From: Rhizobium lentis
Lineage (GTDB): Bacteria > Pseudomonadota > Alphaproteobacteria > Rhizobiales > Rhizobiaceae
Assembly: GCF_014200175.1 (NCBI RefSeq)
Contig: NZ_JACHBD010000002.1
Span: 310,001-374,000, forward strand
Direction: 5' to 3'
DNA length: 64,000 nucleotides
The notes under the pieces were generated by a model that worked only from the letters and a program-made list of their open reading frames with translations, was not told the origin of the DNA and did not search any database. This document shows, one piece after another, positions 61,035-64,000 of the stretch (position 1 is its first letter; each line of letters starts with the position of its first letter). Both the position numbers and the translations under genes were made by a program.

Positions 61035-62116
61035 CGTGTTTCTCCTGCCACACGCACGAGTGCGCCATCCGAAAGGAAGGCGGCCCCCGTCGTCACGACC
61101 ATTGCAGAGCGAGCGAGGCCGGAGACGATCTCCACTTCGCCATCGTTGCGGCGGCCGGTTTTGACGCGGACCCGCCTGACCCGCTCTTCGGCGTCGATCG
61201 TAAAGACGTAGTAGATGCCGTCGCGCGCAACCAACGCGGTCTCCGGCACGGCGACGGCGGGTGTGACCCTGAGCTTTATTCGTCCCGTCGCATAGAAGCC
61301 GATCGGCGGTTGCGAGCCTGCCGGCAGAGAAACGTAGACGAGCGTCCTGCCTGTATCGGTGCTGACGGTCGGCGCGACCAGCCGGACCGTTCCCCTCATC
61401 TGCTGGCCGGCCGGGCCGTCAATTAAAGCCGTCAAGCCTTCCTTGATAAACGGGCGGTACCGTGCAGACACCTCGGCCTGCCACTCGATGCGCTGTTGGC
61501 GCACGAGGCGGAAGAGCTCCGTGCCGGAGGTGACAACGGCGCCGAGCTGGGCAGAACGAGAGGTAACTAGTCCGTCGTCGACCGCCACGATGGTTGTTTG
61601 GGAAAGCTTGATCTTCTGGCCCTCGACCAGGGCCTGCGCAGATTCGACGCCCGCCATCGCCGTTTGCTCGGTGCTCAGATATTCGATGATCTTCTCATCA
61701 GAGAGGGCGCCGCTTCCCTTCATCCTGCGCGCGCGCTCGGCGTTGGCCTGGGCCTTGGCAAGATCAGCCTTGGATGTCGCCAGGGAGGCTTCCTCCTTTC
61801 TGAGATCCGCGCGCACGGTGTCATCGGCAAGCTGAGCCAAAGGCTGCCCCTTCGTCACGACAGATCCGACATCAACGAGGATATCGGTGATGCGCAGGCC
61901 GCCGATTTCAGCAGCGCTGATTGCCTCGTGCCAGGGCTTCATCCAGCCGCTGGCGGGAACCGTTTCAGGCCATTCTCGTTCCGCGGGTGCTTCGACGGCA
62001 ACGGTCAGTGCCGCGCTGCCCTGTTGCGCGAACGCATCTCCCCGGCCGGCGAGTGATGCGCCGAGAAAAAGGCCGAGAAGTAACGGGAAACGTTGCGTCA
62101 CAGCGGATCCTTTCAT
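61031..62116 (-). CDS. RND efflux periplasmic adaptor (membrane fusion protein)
   Basis: 361 residues. Signal sequence FPLLLGLFLGASLAGRGDAFA (cleavage near 30, no lipobox Cys), lipoyl half ISAAEIGGLRITDILVDVGSVVTKGQPLAQL, alpha-hairpin about 105-170, second half IVAVDDGLVTSRSAQLGAVV, beta-barrel and a membrane-proximal domain ending with VVTTGAAFLSDGALVRV. Start at 62116 follows TGCAGGAAAATC; the open frame extends 50 codons upstream with Arg-rich non-family sequence. First gene of the pump operon. Confidence 0.92.
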   Translation of the reverse strand: MKGSAVTQRFPLLLGLFLGASLAGRGDAFAQQGSAALTVAVEAPAEREWPETVPASGWMKPWHEAISAAEIGGLRITDILVDVGSVVTKGQPLAQLADDTVRADLRKEEASLATSKADLAKAQANAERARRMKGSGALSDEKIIEYLSTEQTAMAGVESAQALVEGQKIKLSQTTIVAVDDGLVTSRSAQLGAVVTSGTELFRLVRQQRIEWQAEVSARYRPFIKEGLTALIDGPAGQQMRGTVRLVAPTVSTDTGRTLVYVSLPAGSQPPIGFYATGRIKLRVTPAVAVPETALVARDGIYYVFTIDAEERVRRVRVKTGRRNDGEVEIVSGLARSAMVVTTGAAFLSDGALVRVAGETR

Positions 62117-62837
62117 GATTTTCCTGCAGTGGGTGCGCCCGCATGCGCGATGGCCGGCGGCCCCGGTCGCGGTCGGCCGCGCGCGGCAACGGCAAGGCGG
62201 CCGCTGGCGGCGTTTGTCAGCCCAGATGTAGCGGATCGACCGCATGATGCGGTCAAAGATCGGCAAAGTTCGATTAAGTTAGGTTAAGCCGGGGCGTCCG
62301 GCGGCCAGCTCTGAAATGCCGAGCGGCGCGGCAAGAGCGTCATTTTCACCTGCTGAGGTTACCTCCGGCGAACGCAGACCCGACCATGGGTTCAGAGCCG
62401 CGATTGGCAAGCCCGTTGAGATCATGCGTCCTGTGCTCGCCCGGCTTAACAAATCAAAACATAACTCATGATGACAAATCCGGCCGCCTTGAAGATCATC
62501 GGCCGCATCGCCTTTGCTCGCGATCCCAATCGTTGGAGGTGAACGACATCAGAAGGAAGTCACAGCGCAATTCCCTGTAAAGACAGAAGTCGGTTCCGCG
62601 CCAACCGTCCAGGTCAGCGCGCGTCCTAACAAGCAGCCGATTAGAAGCGATCAATATGCACCTTTATCCTTACGGCCCGTGGGCTCTCCGCTCACGGGAA
62701 ACGGCGCGCCGTGCTTGCGGCAAGCCTAAGCCCGCCAGCATGCAACGCGAGCCGCGAGAGTCCCGGCCGCGGCGATTTAGGGGATAGATAGATGGTCCTT
62801 TCGCTTGCCCGACGCCCGCTTACCCGCGAGTGTTCCC
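62117..62837. other. Long divergent intergenic region, RND operon and S41 protease
   Basis: 721 bases. Short open frames lack ribosome sites and family features. A small stem CCCGTG/CACGGG lies at about 62672-62696. It probably contains both promoters; no regulator gene and no clear operator was identified. Confidence 0.4.
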
Positions 62838-64000
62838 ATGAAAACTGACCCTGTTGCCTGCCAGGTTGCGGAGCCGAAGTTTCTGCCGGATAAGCGGTCC
62901 CGTAGCAGCTCACGGCGCCTCATTGCCGCTGCGCGACTGGCAGTTGCGGTGACCGTCGGCGCAAACTGTGCGGTCGCGGCTCTTGCTTTCCGGCCTCTCG
63001 AGAACGGAGCGACAGACGAACGCAATCTTGCCGGGGCGCCCAATAGTGGCCTTACCACCTATCGACAGCTCGCGCTCTTCGGAACGGTCTTCGAGCAGGT
63101 CCGCAACCGGCATGTCAGCGCACACGCGGATTCCGAACTCATCCGCACCGCCATCGAGGGCATGTTCACCGCGCTTGACGCGCATTCTTCCTATCTCCCG
63201 CCAGAACGGTTTGACGAAATACGTCGGCAGGATGCTGGCACGTTTGGCGGATTGGGTATCGAAGTGACGGTGGAAGGAGAGCTGGTCCAGGTAGTCGCGC
63301 CGATCGAAGATAGCCCGGCCGAGCGAGCCGGAATCAAGGCGAATGACCGGATCGTCGAGGTTGACGGCCGGCCGACATCGGGAAAGACGCTGGAGCAGAT
63401 GGCGGCGCTATTCGTCGGCGAGGTAGGCAGCGATGTCGAGGTGGCGATCCTTCGCGAAGGCGTAGCCAGCCCGATCAGATTCAAGCTCACGCGCGAGATC
63501 ATCACTTTGGGGATGGCCCGGCTGACTTTCGAGCGAGCCGTTCCTGTCATCAGGCTGGCGTCCTTTTCCAGGCAATCCTGTGATGGAGTGGAGCAAGCGA
63601 TCCGTGCGGCTGTTTCCAGAGCCGGGCCGCCGCCCGCCGGCATCATCCTCGACTTGCGCAACAATGGCGGCGGTCCCCTCGATCAGGCTCGGCGCGTTGC
63701 TGATACCTTCCTGGCCCGCGGAGCGATCTTCTATACCCGCGGGCGAGATGAACGCCGGATCAGCCGCTACGAGGCACATTCGGATGAGATCGATGCGCTC
63801 ATCGCCGCGGTTCCTGTGGTCGTCCTGGTCAATGGCGGCACGGCCTCTGCCGCTGAGATCGTTGCAGGCGCCCTCCAGGATCACCGCCGGGCAACTCTCG
63901 TCGGCACCCGGACATTCGGCAAAGGTGTCGTTCAGACAGTCATCCCGGTTGGAGAGCACGCCGGAATGAGCCTCACCACGGCACGCGTCTACACGCCCTC
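62838..64000 (+). CDS. Carboxy-terminal processing protease, S41 family (3' end cut by window edge)
   Basis: 387 codons to the window end, no stop. N-terminal membrane anchor or signal (LIAAARLAVAVTVGANCAVA), then MFTALDAHSSYLPPERFDEI, PDZ domain with GTFGGLGIEVTVEGELVQVV and SPAERAGIKANDRIVEVDGR, and protease core LDLRNNGGGPLDQAR. Catalytic Ser lies in NGGTASAAEIVAGAL and Lys in TRTFGKGVVQT. These enzymes trim periplasmic or envelope proteins at their C-termini. Start ATG 62838 has only a weak ribosome site. The C-terminus is outside the window. Confidence 0.92.
   Translation, partial: MKTDPVACQVAEPKFLPDKRSRSSSRRLIAAARLAVAVTVGANCAVAALAFRPLENGATDERNLAGAPNSGLTTYRQLALFGTVFEQVRNRHVSAHADSELIRTAIEGMFTALDAHSSYLPPERFDEIRRQDAGTFGGLGIEVTVEGELVQVVAPIEDSPAERAGIKANDRIVEVDGRPTSGKTLEQMAALFVGEVGSDVEVAILREGVASPIRFKLTREIITLGMARLTFERAVPVIRLASFSRQSCDGVEQAIRAAVSRAGPPPAGIILDLRNNGGGPLDQARRVADTFLARGAIFYTRGRDERRISRYEAHSDEIDALIAAVPVVVLVNGGTASAAEIVAGALQDHRRATLVGTRTFGKGVVQTVIPVGEHAGMSLTTARVYTP

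Noticed and set aside
62468..62542. 24-codon frame MMTNPAALKIIGR upstream of the S41 protease
   Set aside because: No ribosome site and no further support.

Overview
The window looks like chromosomal DNA of a Rhizobiaceae member, most likely a Rhizobium of the leguminosarum/etli group. It is GC-rich, contains palindromic intergenic elements of the rhizobial type, and carries a conserved housekeeping cluster typical of that order (murA - DUF2948 - hisD - UPF0262 - LMW phosphatase - infA - maf - yacG - tRNA-Phe). The species is inferred from protein character and gene order; no database search was possible.

Layout. 1-6.0 kb: start of a 3-methyladenine DNA glycosylase gene, then a fatty-acid beta-oxidation operon (acyl-CoA dehydrogenase, thiolase, bifunctional hydratase/dehydrogenase) behind a strong inverted repeat. 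6.3-10.3 kb: cold-shock protein flanked by two copies of one palindromic repeat, a MarR regulator divergent from a GFA-family gene across two perfect palindromes, an NTF2-like protein, and an MFS exporter divergent from a TetR regulator. 10.3-23.3 kb: a large transporter-fused hybrid histidine kinase, mscL, aminotransferase, galE-like epimerase, 3-hydroxyisobutyryl-CoA hydrolase, metallo-beta-lactamase-fold hydrolase, a UvrD-type helicase and several small envelope proteins. 23.7-29.9 kb: tRNA-Thr, the murA-to-yacG core cluster and tRNA-Phe.

Downstream of tRNA-Phe the content becomes accessory. 30-34.4 kb holds a decayed copy of a segment that recurs near 43.2 kb, then a minus-strand group (LysR, secreted cupin, MFS, DUF302). 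34.6-36.6 kb holds 3-hydroxybutyrate dehydrogenase and a patatin-like hydrolase, closed by a terminator. 36.8-42.9 kb is the main find: a tight seven-gene operon that begins with a bufferin-type RiPP module (DUF2282 precursor with four Cys, DUF692/MNIO enzyme, DUF2063 partner, DoxX) and continues without a break into a type II NADH dehydrogenase, a membrane class III nucleotide cyclase and a DUF3307 protein. 43.2-48.9 kb is a type I secretion locus: HlyD-like adaptor, ABC exporter whose ATPase motifs are degenerate, and two glycine/asparagine-rich, cysteine-free proteins that share a repeat motif and are probably its substrates. A LuxR-type regulator with an altered receiver follows. 50.9-55.3 kb holds a nucleoside-kinase-like pseudogene and a split two-component system around a MipA/OmpV outer-membrane protein. 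55.6-57.7 kb holds two adjacent lipoproteins (a patatin and a DUF3313 protein). 57.9-62.1 kb is an RND pump with its adaptor. The window ends inside a carboxy-terminal processing protease (S41).

The main inferences are these: the bufferin operon probably links periplasmic metal (copper) buffering to respiratory-chain redox and a cyclic-nucleotide signal, and the type I locus exports a small family of glycine-rich repeat proteins that lack the classical RTX nonapeptide.
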